From: Piromyces finnis
Lineage: Eukaryota; Neocallimastigomycota; Neocallimastigomycetes; Neocallimastigales; Neocallimastigaceae
DNA length: 64,000 nucleotides
Direction: 5' to 3'
NCBI GenBank assembly: GCA_002104945.1
Contig: MCFH01000008.1
Coordinates: 233,501 to 297,500, forward strand
The translations under genes were made by a program, and so were the position numbers. Below are positions 25,973 to 37,800 of the stretch, piece after piece (the stretch's first letter is position 1; every line of letters begins with the position of its first letter). The notes beneath the pieces were generated by a model. That model was not told the origin of the DNA. It ran no database searches and saw nothing but the letters and a program-made list of their open reading frames with translations.

Positions 25973-26624
25973 TATTATTATTATTATTTTCTATAGCTAA
26001 AAAGCAATGACAACTTTAAACTACATGTAATTTTTATTTTATATTTATTATACTTATAATTCATTCATTTTATATATATAAACAAATACTTCAATTTAAT
26101 TGAATTATATATAGTTTTTATTTTCCATGTTCAAATCATAATTTTATTTATTAAGATTAATAAAATCCTTAAACTTAATATTATTAAATAAAAAAAAAAG
26201 TATTATAAATAATTTTTTTTAAAGATATTATAAATAGTATTAAAAGTGTAGTATAAACTTTATTTTAATAATTATGAAGATTTCTTTATTTATATTAGAT
26301 AAGGAATATTATTTTACAGATTCATTTGCCTTTACATATAGAAATGGAATAGGATTCCATAAAATTTTGTATAATATTCCTCCTACTTTCACAAAAAAAA
26401 AAAAAAAATTACTATATATTAAATACAGTTTTGTTTTAATAGTAATTACATTATTATGGGTTATATATATATATATTTCCATCAAGTAAATAATGGATTG
26501 ATAAAAAGTTGTTGTAAGAATTATTTTATATTTAACTTTTTACTCTCATAATTGTATTTATTAATTTATTACATAAATAAAATCTTAATCCTAACAAAAA
26601 GTATTAATATTACTGGCAGGAAAT
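25852..26624. other. Spacer between the two tandem receptor genes
   Basis: A 770-bp AT-rich spacer with an (ATT)n tract at about 25936-25990. A 71-codon plus-strand frame (26274-26489) has no similarity I recognise and ends in poly-A-derived lysines, so I do not annotate it. The promoter of receptor A should be near 25860-26100. Confidence 0.5.
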
Positions 26625-29600
26625 TTATTCAATAATAAATTTCAATAGTTCCTTCTTTTCTTTAATAACATTCTTTATATTACCATGCGAATAAATAATA
26701 ATATTATAATAAAATCTATAAAATATGATGTAATTTGCTATTAAAAAATTATCTTTTTGTGTTATTTTACAGTTACAAGTATATGATTTATGATGTAAAC
26801 ATTTCTCTGGTTTTAAAGAAATAAAATAGTATTTTGGTTCATTTCCTTTTTTTTTAATTATATAATATACTCTATCCCATATAAATATAATCAATAAAGG
26901 AAAATAGCATAATATTCCTGTGATAAAATTAAAAAAATTATAAGATTTTGTTGATATTCCTTTGAAAAATAAAAATGTATAACTTATTATCTTTAGTGTT
27001 TTTATAATATATAATAATAATATTTATGGGGAGAAGTAAATATATATATATATATATTAATAAAATATTAATAAAATAAAAAAAAAAAAAAAAAAAGATT
27101 TACAAAATAAATAAAAATTATATTTACATTAGATAAAGGTCCTAAGGTAACTAATATTATAATTGAATATCCTATATTTTTTAAACTCTTAAAAATAAAT
27201 ACATAATTTCTTACTTTTTTGACTTTTACCAATGTATAAATAACATAAAAGAATTCAATAATATTCATTACAAAGTTTAACTTATATAATGGACATTCAT
27301 ATACCCATTTTCCATTTTTATCTTGAATAAAATTATCACCACCATATTTAGAATTATTTTTCATTATCAATGTTATTAAAATAAAGGATAATATAACTAT
27401 ATAAATTAATATAAATTCAATATTTAATGTATAAAGCGTAACTGTTTTTTTATTTAGAATATCTGTGTAAGTGTTATACAGTTCAGTCGCTAGATTTGAC
27501 GTTGATGAAGAAAAGGAATCATTACTATAACTGGAAATACCAGAATTACTGTTAAATATTTTTCTGGAAATATCATTAAATATTTTGAGTTCTCGTTCAA
27601 TTCTATATAATATTTTTTCTTCCAATGTCATTTCATATTTTTCAAATTTTGAAGCTAAACTTTTACTCAAATCACTATATTTTTGATGTTTTTCACTAAA
27701 TTGACTCTCACTCAGATGTATATTATCTTTTTTTATTTGTTCATAATCTATCCCTAACACATCCCCAGTGGAAATATATATATTTAATATTAAATACATC
27801 AATATTACTCCACTATGTTTGAAAATAACTTTTATTGAGCAATCTTGATAATTTGAAAAGGAATTGAAATTAAGACTTGTGAAATAAAGCAACATACCCA
27901 GTAATAATAATTCGGTGTTTAAATATCCATTACATTCTATTATTTTTTGTTTTTTAAATATCGTAATGAATATCATAATAAGTATAGTAATAATGGCTAT
28001 AGGAACATTAATTACGTGAATATATTTAATATAACTTTTATTTTTTTTTTTAGAAATAACCATTAATATAAAAAGTTCAAATAGAAAAGTTAAATTTTAA
28101 ATTTTTTTTTTTTATTTTATAAAATGAATATATAAAATTACCTCAAATCTTCATAATTCCTATTTTGACATTTACTTCCAATCCATCCCTGTAAACATTC
28201 ACAATGATTATTTTTTATATCATTAGAATTTATATCTTCTCCTTTCATACAAATAGCTTTGTTATCGTTCACTGGGCAATCATCCTCACATCTTGGAATT
28301 TCACAATAAAATATCTTATTCTTAAATATTTTAATTTGTTCTTCCTTACATTCATGAATAGATATATTTAAATAATTGTAATTAAATTTTATATCATAAT
28401 TCTCTAATTCAAACTTCACATTTAAAAGTGTTGCCTTTGAAACATAAATTCTGAAATCCTTAATTTCACATTTACCTAAAATAATGATTTAAATATTTTA
28501 AACTTTTATATTAATTTTATATATTAAAAAAAATAAATAAAAAAAAAAAAAAAAGGATAAAAAATATAAACATTTCATTCTAATAGATACTAATGTTTAA
28601 TATACCATCATAATAAAAATATACCTTTGGAAAAATAGCACATGTCATTACTTAATATAATTATATTATCTTCTTCTTCTTCTTCCTGGTTATACCGAAA
28701 TACTCTTAAATTCATATTTTGATACATTCTTGATATATCATAAACTGTTTGATTAAAATTATCAAGCAATTCAAAATCTAAAGGTAATAATTCACCACTA
28801 TACAATTTATTTTTAATGTATTCTTCATTAACTTTTATTATATAAGGTTGAGTAGCATAATTATTACCATGTGATTCTGAAGTATTATTAATAAATTTCA
28901 CATCAAACGATTTTGAATCAATTAGTGTATTATTAGATTCTGAATATACAATATATATAGCACCTCCAGCATACGCATAGTTTTCATTGAATTCTACATT
29001 TGTTATTTTTAAATTTTTAAAATTTGAAAAATTTGAATATATTGAACCCCCAAAATATTTAGATTTATTTTTTATAAACTTGGTATCTAATAATTCTATT
29101 AAAGAATTTTCATAATCAAGTGATTTTGAATTTATATAAATGGCAGCGCCATTTAATGCTTGATTTCTTTCGAAAAGACAGGACTTGATTTTAATATTTA
29201 AACTATTATTATTTATAAAACTCCTATAGTAGATGAATATTAAAAAAAAAAAATAATTATTATTCAAATATTTATACTTTTTTTTTTCCCATATAATAAA
29301 TAAGAAAAAAAAACGTACAATGTTCCGCCATTATATTTCAATATATTATTTATAAAGTTTGATTTAGTTATGCATACATTTGCATTATTATAATTTGAAA
29401 TTAATCCAAATTTATATTTATTAATATTTTTATTATCTGAAAATGTACTATTATTTATATTAAATATTGACTAAATATAAAAAAGAAAAGAGTTGTTAGA
29501 ATATGCAAATATTAATAACAATATTTATATATATTTAATATTATCACAATTCTTTTAATTTACATTTAGTGCTCTATTATCTACTAGGGATCCATAGATA

Positions 29601-30629
29601 ACATTATTATAAACAGAAACATTATGAAAACTAATTTCAGCAGTTCTATCACCATTAAACCTTAGTAAATCTCCATTAGATATACAATCATTTATAATTG
29701 AATTTTTGAATGTAAAAGTACGATTATTATTAGAATTATATAGAATTAATGATGAGGCGTCACTATCACCATTACACAGTATTCTAGAAAATACGCAATT
29801 ATCGAGAGATATTGAATTATACATAATGCTAATCATAGCTATAGAGTTTGATATTATATCAAGAAATTTAACATTTGAAAATGTGTAGTTTGATTCATCT
29901 CCGAAAATACTACTCCTATACGAACTTTATATATTTTCAATATTATATTATTACATTTATTGTTTTCTTAATTCGAAGTATAATTTAAATGTAAAACATT
30001 AATGTATATGTATATATATTACGTAATATTCCTAAAAATAGTATCAGAAATAGATATGGTTGAGTATAATGAATTAACGATAACCGGAATTGATAATCTT
30101 GTTATAATATTTGAAAATTCGGATTTTTCAATTACCATTTTACTATAATCTCCTTGAATTAACGAACTTATATCTGAAATTTTTTAATATTAATATAATT
30201 ATAAATGTATAGATTAATTTCAATATCTCAATATAAAAATAGTAATTATAAATGAAGAACAATTATATTGATGGATTACTATTAAAATTTGAATTTGTGA
30301 CATTTAAAAATAAAATTTCGTTATTGAATATTTTTGATGGTTTCATATAAACTAAATATCCATAGTGCGATATGCAATTTCTAAATGAAGTATTTGTAAT
30401 TCTAAGATATATATCAAAGGTAAATAAAAATGTATTTCCTATAATAATTAATATTATCTATATTATATCCTACTCTAATATAGTTTCGTAAAGATCAAAA
30501 AAGGGAATATTAAATTTAACAGCGACATCTTCTATTTTTGAATTAATTAATTTGATTTTATTTCCATTAGTAATAGATTTAATAAATGAACAAGGATACT
30601 CTTTATCTCCATAAATATTATTGAAATAA

Positions 30630-30660
<31 letters not shown>

Positions 30661-31528
30661 GATGAGAAGACAATATACATATAGGCATTAGTAATAAAAT
30701 TATAGATATAATAATTATTATTTGAAAATTACAATTATTAAATTCAAGATTTGCAAAATCAACTTCTCCTATAAATTTTAGATTTTCAAAAAAACAATCC
30801 TTAAAAAGAATTGAAAAACATTCATATGACTTTTTAAAAGAATCATCTTTTTCATGAACTACTTCTAATATTTGATCTAAAGCACTAAAATATAAATTAT
30901 AAATAAAAGAATAAAAAAAAAAAAAAAAAAAAAAAAACTTTACATTTTATTTTATATTTGTTATATCCTATATTTACCTAAACTTGCATTTATTAAATAT
31001 TAATTGAGGAGTAGTTTGGATATGTTTTGTGCATTTAATATTAGACTGAAGAATAGTACCTATACTATCCTTGAATATACAATTATCAAATTCTATAGTA
31101 TAGTTATCCGAATAATCTTTAAAGTTTAAAAAAAACATTTCAATACTTTTTAACTCATAATTTCCAAAATTAGTAAAAGTAATATTTTGAAATACAACAT
31201 TCACTTGATTAGTATTTAAATGAAATGTAAAAGAAGATTGCACACTATTCCGGAAATCAAAAGTTGTTCCATTTTCACTGTAAAAAATTAATGTATTTGC
31301 ATTATAAATATTAAAATGGTTTTTACCAGTTATTGGAATTCTAAATATATCCGTATTAAAAATTATTCTAACTATATTTGAATCTAACAAATTATCTATA
31401 TAACTTCCAATATCTTCCTCCTCCTCTTTAACATATATATCTTTTAAAGATACTTTTCCGATATAATGTATTAAACATAATATCAATAATGTATAATAAT
31501 TATTACAAAATATCGTTGAAAGCTTCAT
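26625..31528 (-). CDS. Receptor-like protein B: paralogue of A, beta-helix + EGF-like + 7-TM
   Basis: Eleven minus-strand exons give 1280 aa: 30978-31528, 30733-30884, 30474-30630, 30280-30401, 30023-30173, 29564-29915, 29319-29470, 28625-29223, 28142-28475, 27128-28034, 26625-26990. Intron positions and phases match receptor A throughout, and several exons have identical length (152, 157, 151, 152), so the pair arose by tandem duplication. Signal peptide (about 1-28), then beta-helix repeats with LNGAAIY, FGGSIY, YAGGAIY turns and the shared SESHGNNYAT segment. A Cys-rich region follows with ECLQGWIGSKC, then about seven membrane helices with DCSIKVIFKHSG and NGKWVYECPLYKLN. The tail has IWDRVYYIIKKKG and CLHHKSYTCNC. 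The ectodomain sequence has diverged much more than the tail motifs, suggesting different ligands but common signalling. Function is inferred only. Confidence 0.85.
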
Positions 31529-31949
31529 TTTAATTATATGTATTTGTTTTCTTTTTTTTTTTTTTTTTTACATTACATTATCATTTTATTTTATTTTATT
31601 TTATTTTGCTTATAATTTATATATATATATATACTTATTAATTGAAATAAAAAAAGTATATATTTAAAAAATATAGCTTTAATATTGTTTAAAGATAAAA
31701 ATAAAAAACAAAAGAATATGAAAAAAAACTATACTACTTTCATTTAAAAAAAAAAAAAAAAAAAAAAAGAATATAAAAAATATATATATAATAAGTTACT
31801 CTATAAAAAAATTAATAGTTTTATTTTATCCTCATAGCTTATAGTTCATAGGAATATAATATTTTATAATGATTTAAATTATATATTAACATTATTTCAA
31901 TATTAGACACGTGATCAAATTGACTATAAGAGGCTTAGCATTGTAGTTG

Positions 31950-32129
31950 TGAAATATCGTACAACGACATGCATCTAATGTACATGGATTAAGTGAGCGT
32001 CGAAGCTGAAGAAACAGTATGACAGACCAGGAGGGTCACAACCACCTAGCAATAGGAATGAGCCAACGTTTCTCTAAGAACCACCATTGGAGCTAACTCT
32101 GATCGATGGGAGAAATGCACTCGGAAGTT

Positions 32130-32155
<26 letters not shown>
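31950..32155 (+). mobile_element. Degenerate 3' fragment of a LINE related to the 39-45 kb element
   Basis: Bases about 31999-32050 closely match the last codons of the intact LINE (44762-44813). They translate as SVEAEETV, stop, QTRRV where the intact element reads SVNAEETVRQARR. The segment CTCGGAAGTT near the end resembles the CATTGGAAGTC of the intact 3' UTR, and the fragment ends in about 28 A residues (32129-32155). It is a 5'-truncated, dead insertion of the same or a sister family; divergence and the in-frame stop make it older than the intact copy. Confidence 0.75.
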
Positions 32156-32160
<5 letters not shown>

Positions 32161-32650
32161 ATATTAATATAAAATTTAAGTAAAAAAAGTTCTTTATTAT
32201 TTAATTAAAATTTCCTATAAAAAGAAATTGGATAATTACATATTTATTTATATTTTATTATCATATATATAAATTTAAAATGCCAATAATAACCATTCAT
32301 TTTTTAAAATATTAAATAGAAAAAATAGTAAAATTACTACTTTTTTTTAAAAAATAAAAAATACTTTTTATATTGAAGTCTTATTCATATACTTTTAAAA
32401 TAAAGGTAATCATTATTTTTTCTACCACTAATTAAGAAAACTTTTTTGAAAAAGAGGAAAAACTTTAAATACAAAAAAATATTAATATTTTCCCTAAAAT
32501 TTAATATGGAAAAAATATTTAGAAAAACAAAAAAATTTTCCATAGTAAAAATAGTGAAGGGAAATATAAATGAAATTTTGATATTTAATTAATTTTTAAT
32601 ATTAAATTCCTACTTTACCATGAAATTTATGTATAAAAAAAAAATACACC

Positions 32651-32690
32651 ATGATACTATGTGAAGTATCACATAGTACCATAGTATCAT
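32651..32690. repeat. Nested inverted repeats (potential cruciform)
   Basis: ATGATACTATG (32651-32661) pairs with CATAGTATCAT (32680-32690), and ACTATGTGA (32656-32664) pairs with TCACATAGT (32669-32677) around a 4-base AGTA loop. The two alternative stems share the left arm. The flanks (ACACC left, GTGTGTG right) extend the complementarity imperfectly. This could be the terminal part of a small inverted-repeat transposon or a structured element. Confidence 0.6.
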
Positions 32691-34803
32691 AGTGTGTGTG
32701 TTTTTTTTATCCCCACATAGTAATGTGATATATATTTCAATTGTTCAACTTTTTATTTAAGAAAAAAAAAAAAGAATAAATAATATTGTATAAAAGTCCT
32801 TTCATTTTTTTTTTTTTTTAAATTTTATTAAAAATGACATGATATCTTTATTATTAAGTAATATTCTACATTATTAATATTTTAATTTTATGATTTAAAT
32901 ATAAATTAAATCTAGATTTAGAATTATTGAAAATGACAATGTATATTTTTTTTCCTCTAATCATACATATATAAAGATTCAAGTATATGTAAAAAAAAAA
33001 ACTAATTATTAGTTTTATTCACATTTTAAATTAAAAATAGTTTTTTTTTTTTAACATTAAAAATAGTAAGTTTTTGAAAAAGGTGTGATGGAATTTAGTT
33101 ACATTACAATAAAAAGTAAATATAAATCTATTAATGTATATAATGTATTGTAATAACTTGTAATGTAAATGTAATGATTATCAAATACATTTTCTCAATA
33201 AAAGATAAAGAAATAAATATATAGAATAAGGTTTATTAGTAATTCTACATATTTAGTTTAATTTCCTATTCATTAAAGTTTACCTCCAAAAATAATAATT
33301 CTTTTAATAGATAAAAGTTAAAAATGACTATTGACATATATATGTATTTTTTTAAGTTTTCCATTAACCATTTATCATTATTATTAAATAGGTTTATCAA
33401 TGAATTTTATGTATATACTAATTGGTAGAGTATTAATGTTTATAAAAATATAAAAAAACGATTACTATAAAAGTTATTAAGGGTTAGAAGATATGAATAT
33501 GATGATTTTATTATTTATTAAAATTTCCATTTCTATAAAATCGAATGTTTTTTTTTTTTTTTTTTAATATATTAATTATATGACATTCTATTTTTCTTTA
33601 AATATTTATATATTATATCATTCAATTCTACCAAGACAAAAAAACAAATCATTTTTTTCTTTTATCAACTCTACTATTTTTACTGGTGGTTTGATAAAAA
33701 AAAAGGTGACTTTTATTATTAAAACAATAAAAGTCCTTCTTTTAATTTCATTCAATTTTATCTTATAATTAACTTTCTTTTCTAATATTGCCTTTTTTTT
33801 TCTTCCATCTTCTAATATTAAACTATATTTATTTATCCTTTCATTGGATAAATAAAATCTACAGATTTTTTCATTAAAAAAAAGCAAAAATTTTCACAAA
33901 ATGTGCCATATATTGTCAGTATATTATAATATATTAACAAATATATTATTTTTAAATAATTAGTATAATTGAATAAATAAATAATTTTTATATTTACACT
34001 CAATAATGCATAATAAAAAAAGAATAGAACGTGTGTGGGCATTAAATTAAAAGTGTTACTTTAAAATTTAGGTTCAAAATATAATTGAAGATTCAAGTTT
34101 TTTTTGATAGTTTTTTTATATTTTATTTAGTCTTCATTAAAGAAAAGTTCTAAATAAATAAAAAAAGAAAACCACAGTATTTAAAATTAAAAAAAAAAAA
34201 GAAATCAAAATTAAATACTCAAAATCTTGTGAATTATAATTGCAATTCTTTTATGATTTTTTTTTATTTTTGCTAAAGAAATTTTATTAATTTTATTTTG
34301 AATTTATTTTTTAATATATTAATATATGGCTTAAATATATTTTAATTTAATATGTAATATACAGAAAAAATTATGGATTTTTTTTTTAGATTTTTAATTT
34401 CCCAAAATTGAAAAGTTTTTAATATATCTAATATTAATAATATATTGTACAATATATTCAAATTATATGTAATAATATATTAAAATATAAAAAAGTTTAA
34501 AGACTTTTTTATATAAAAGAAGTTATTTGTGTAGTTTTTTTTTTTTTAATATTTTTTATCAACTATTAAAAATATTAATTATATGGCATTATAGAATATT
34601 AATCATAATCATAAAACCATTCTAAATAGACAAAAGCAAACGTCATAATTACAACATTACTATTTGGTTTGTCATATAATTAATAGCTTTTGAAATTAAA
34701 TAAAATTAATAAATAAAGCAAAACTAGAACAATTCAAAAAAAAAAAAAGAAAAGAAAAGAAAAAACAAACAAATAAATATTTAATAATTTAATAATTAAA
34801 AAA

Positions 34804-37800
34804 ATGTCAGCTACAGAAAATACAGTTGATATAACGGATGTACCAGCGTCTAATGATAAAACTATAGATCCTAAAATAGAGGATAATGAGGCTAAACCTG
34901 TATCCTATTTAGGTCTTTTTAAATATTCAACAACTCTTGAAAAATTCATGGTAATTTTCGGTCTTATTGGTGCAATAGCCCAAGGTCTTACCATGCCAAT
35001 TATGATTGAAGTTATGAGTGATTTAATTAACATATTCATGAATCTTGTAGCTTCTGTAACCATTAGAAATTTAATTGGTATTCAAGATAATGATGACCTT
35101 ATTGTCGAATTTTTAAATAAAGCCACTGGTGGCGACCAACAAGCATTAGGTTCATTTTTAGCTCAACATCCAGAAATTGATATAAATAAATTACAAAATG
35201 CCTCCCAAAGTTTCGATGCTTCTGCTTACGGTGAAGCCTTCAATGTTGCTTCTTTATTTATGCCAAGTCATGATTTTTGGCATCAATTCCGTAAATATAT
35301 GTTATATTTAGTCATTGTAGCTATTGTTTCTTTTGTTGGTTCATTCCTTATGGATGCTTTCCTCACAGTATCATCTATGCGTCAAGTTACCACTATAAGA
35401 TCATTAACATTTAAATCTATTATAAAGCAAGAAATTCCATGGCATGAAAAAACAAGTCCAGGTGAATTAGCTTCTCGTATTATTAGCGATACTATTTTAA
35501 TTGAAGAAGGTATAGGATTTAAACTTGGTATGGTTGTACAAAGTGTAGTTACATTCATTGCATGTTTCGTATTGGCTTATAAGGCAGGTTGGAAATTATC
35601 ATTGGCAATGTCAGTAATTATACCTATAATTCTCATATTAGTTGTTGGTATGGCTGTTGTATTAAGAAAGTATACTAAAAAAACTCAAGATGCCTACGCA
35701 GAATTAGGTGGTATTGCTCAAGAAGCCTTCTCTCAAATTAGAACTATTGTTTCTTTCGGTACTGAACAAAAAGAAATTGATCGTTATGTTAGCAAATTGA
35801 AACCAACCAAGAAGTATGGTATTATTAAAGGTAATGCATTTGGAATTACCCTTGGTCTAGTATTTGGTGTTGTTTTCTCTTCTTACTCCATTGCTTTTAT
35901 TTATGGTACACACCTTATTCAAGATGGTGAAATGCAATATGGTGATGTTCTTAGTGTATTTATGGGTATTATGATGGGTGCAATGACTTTTTCTGGTGTA
36001 GGTGCAATGTTAAGTTCTTTCAGTGAAGCCACTGGTGCTGCTGCAAAACTTTTCGATATTATTGAACGTGAACCAAAAATTAAATTAGAAGGTGGTTTAA
36101 TTCCAGATAAACCAACAGAAGGTCATATTGAATTCCAGGATGTTCGTTTCAACTATCCTTCTCGTCCAGACGTAGAAGTATTAAAAGGTATTTCTTTCAA
36201 ATGTTTACCTGGTCAAACTGTAGCCTTAGTAGGTGCTTCTGGTTCCGGTAAATCAACAGCTGTCCAATTATTAGAAAGATTCTACAACAAAAAGAGCGGT
36301 AGAATTTTAATTGATGGAAAGGATATCGAAGAATATAATGTTCAATGGATTCGTTCACAAATCGGTTTGGTATCGCAAGAACCTACTTTATTCGATAATT
36401 CTGTTGCTAAAAATATTGCTATTAATAGTCCAAATGCTACTCAAGAACAAATTGAAGAAGCTGCTAAATTAGCAAATGCTCACGAATTCATTCAAAAATT
36501 ATCAAATGGATATGAAACTAGTACTGGTGAAAGAGGTTTACAAATGAGTGGTGGTCAAAAACAACGTATTTGTATTGCTCGTGCTTTAATTAATAATCCA
36601 AAGATTTTATTATTGGATGAAGCTACCTCTGCATTAGATAATAAATCGGAAAAGGTTGTTCAAGCCGCTTTAGATTCTGCCGCTTCAGGTAGAACTACAT
36701 TAGTTATTGCTCATCGTTTATCAACAATTAAAAACGCTGATTTAATTATTGTTATGGAAAAGGGTATTATTATTGAATCCGGTACACACGATGAATTAAT
36801 GAAAATGAAAAAGTATTACTATAACTTAGTTAAAAATCAAGAAATTAAAATTAAGGAAGATGAAAAAGATCCAGATTCTGAAGCTGAGGATGGTGATCCA
36901 GATGCCATTCAACAAACTCAATTTGTTGAACCAGTCACTACTACCCGTCGTGAAACCACTGTTTTAAGTCGTATTGCCTCTTCTATTTCAATGTCTCGTC
37001 GTCAAACTACCGGTGGATTAAGTGAAAAGAGTACACATGAAGCATCTGGCAAATCTTATGGATTAAGCGATATGGAATGGAAAAGATACTTTAATATGAA
37101 TAAACCATATTGGTTAACTAATTTACTCGGATTTATTGGTGCTTTATTTAATGGTGCTATTCAACCAGCCTTTGCCTTTATTTTCTCAGAAGCTCTTAAT
37201 ACTTTCACTAAACAAGGTGATGATTTAATTGATGGTGGAAAATTCTGGGGTATTATGTTCATTGTTTTAGGTGTTTGTAATTTCTTCTCTTTCTACTTTA
37301 ATATGGGTGGTTTCTTCATTGCTGGTGAACAACTTTCCTACGATTTACGTAAAAGTATGTACAACAATATGATTCGTCAAGAAGTTGGATTCTTTGATAC
37401 CAATGATATTGGTGATGGTACAGAAAAGGCAGGTGGTCAAGGACGTGGTGCAACAACCACTAGTACAGGTACATTAACCGCTAAATTAGCTACTGAAGCA
37501 GGTCTTGTTAATGGTTTAAACACAAATATTGGACAAGTATTCCAACAAATTGTCACTGTTGTTGGTGGTTTTGGTATTGCCTTCTATAATGGATGGAAAT
37601 TAACTTTAATTCTTTTAATTGCTGTTCCATTCCTTTTCATTGGTTCATTCATTAGAGGAAAAGCTATCAGAAACAAAAATAAGGAAAACAGAGCTATTTT
37701 TGAAAACAGTGCTAAAGTTGCCACTGAAGCCATCATTAGTGTTAAAACGGTTTACTCATTAAATCTTTCAGATTACTTTATCAATTTATATGATGAAAAA

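Larger units (their letters stand above)
31529..34803. other. 3.3-kb gene-free region with a LINE remnant and nested palindromes
   Basis: Between receptor B and ABC transporter 1, which are divergent. Apart from the LINE fragment (31950-32155) and the inverted repeats (32651-32690), it is AT-rich with poly-A/T tracts. Two overlapping opposite-strand frames at 33580-33887 are short, lysine/phenylalanine-rich and unconvincing. Confidence 0.5.

Noticed and set aside
26274-26489. 71-codon plus-strand frame between the two receptor genes
   Set aside because: No recognisable domain, lysines from a poly-A run, ends in TATATA-derived Tyr/Ile; not distinguishable from chance.
33580-34042. Overlapping plus- and minus-strand frames upstream of ABC copy 1
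   Set aside because: Short, biased to Phe/Lys/Ile, overlapping on opposite strands, and no splice-consistent extension found.
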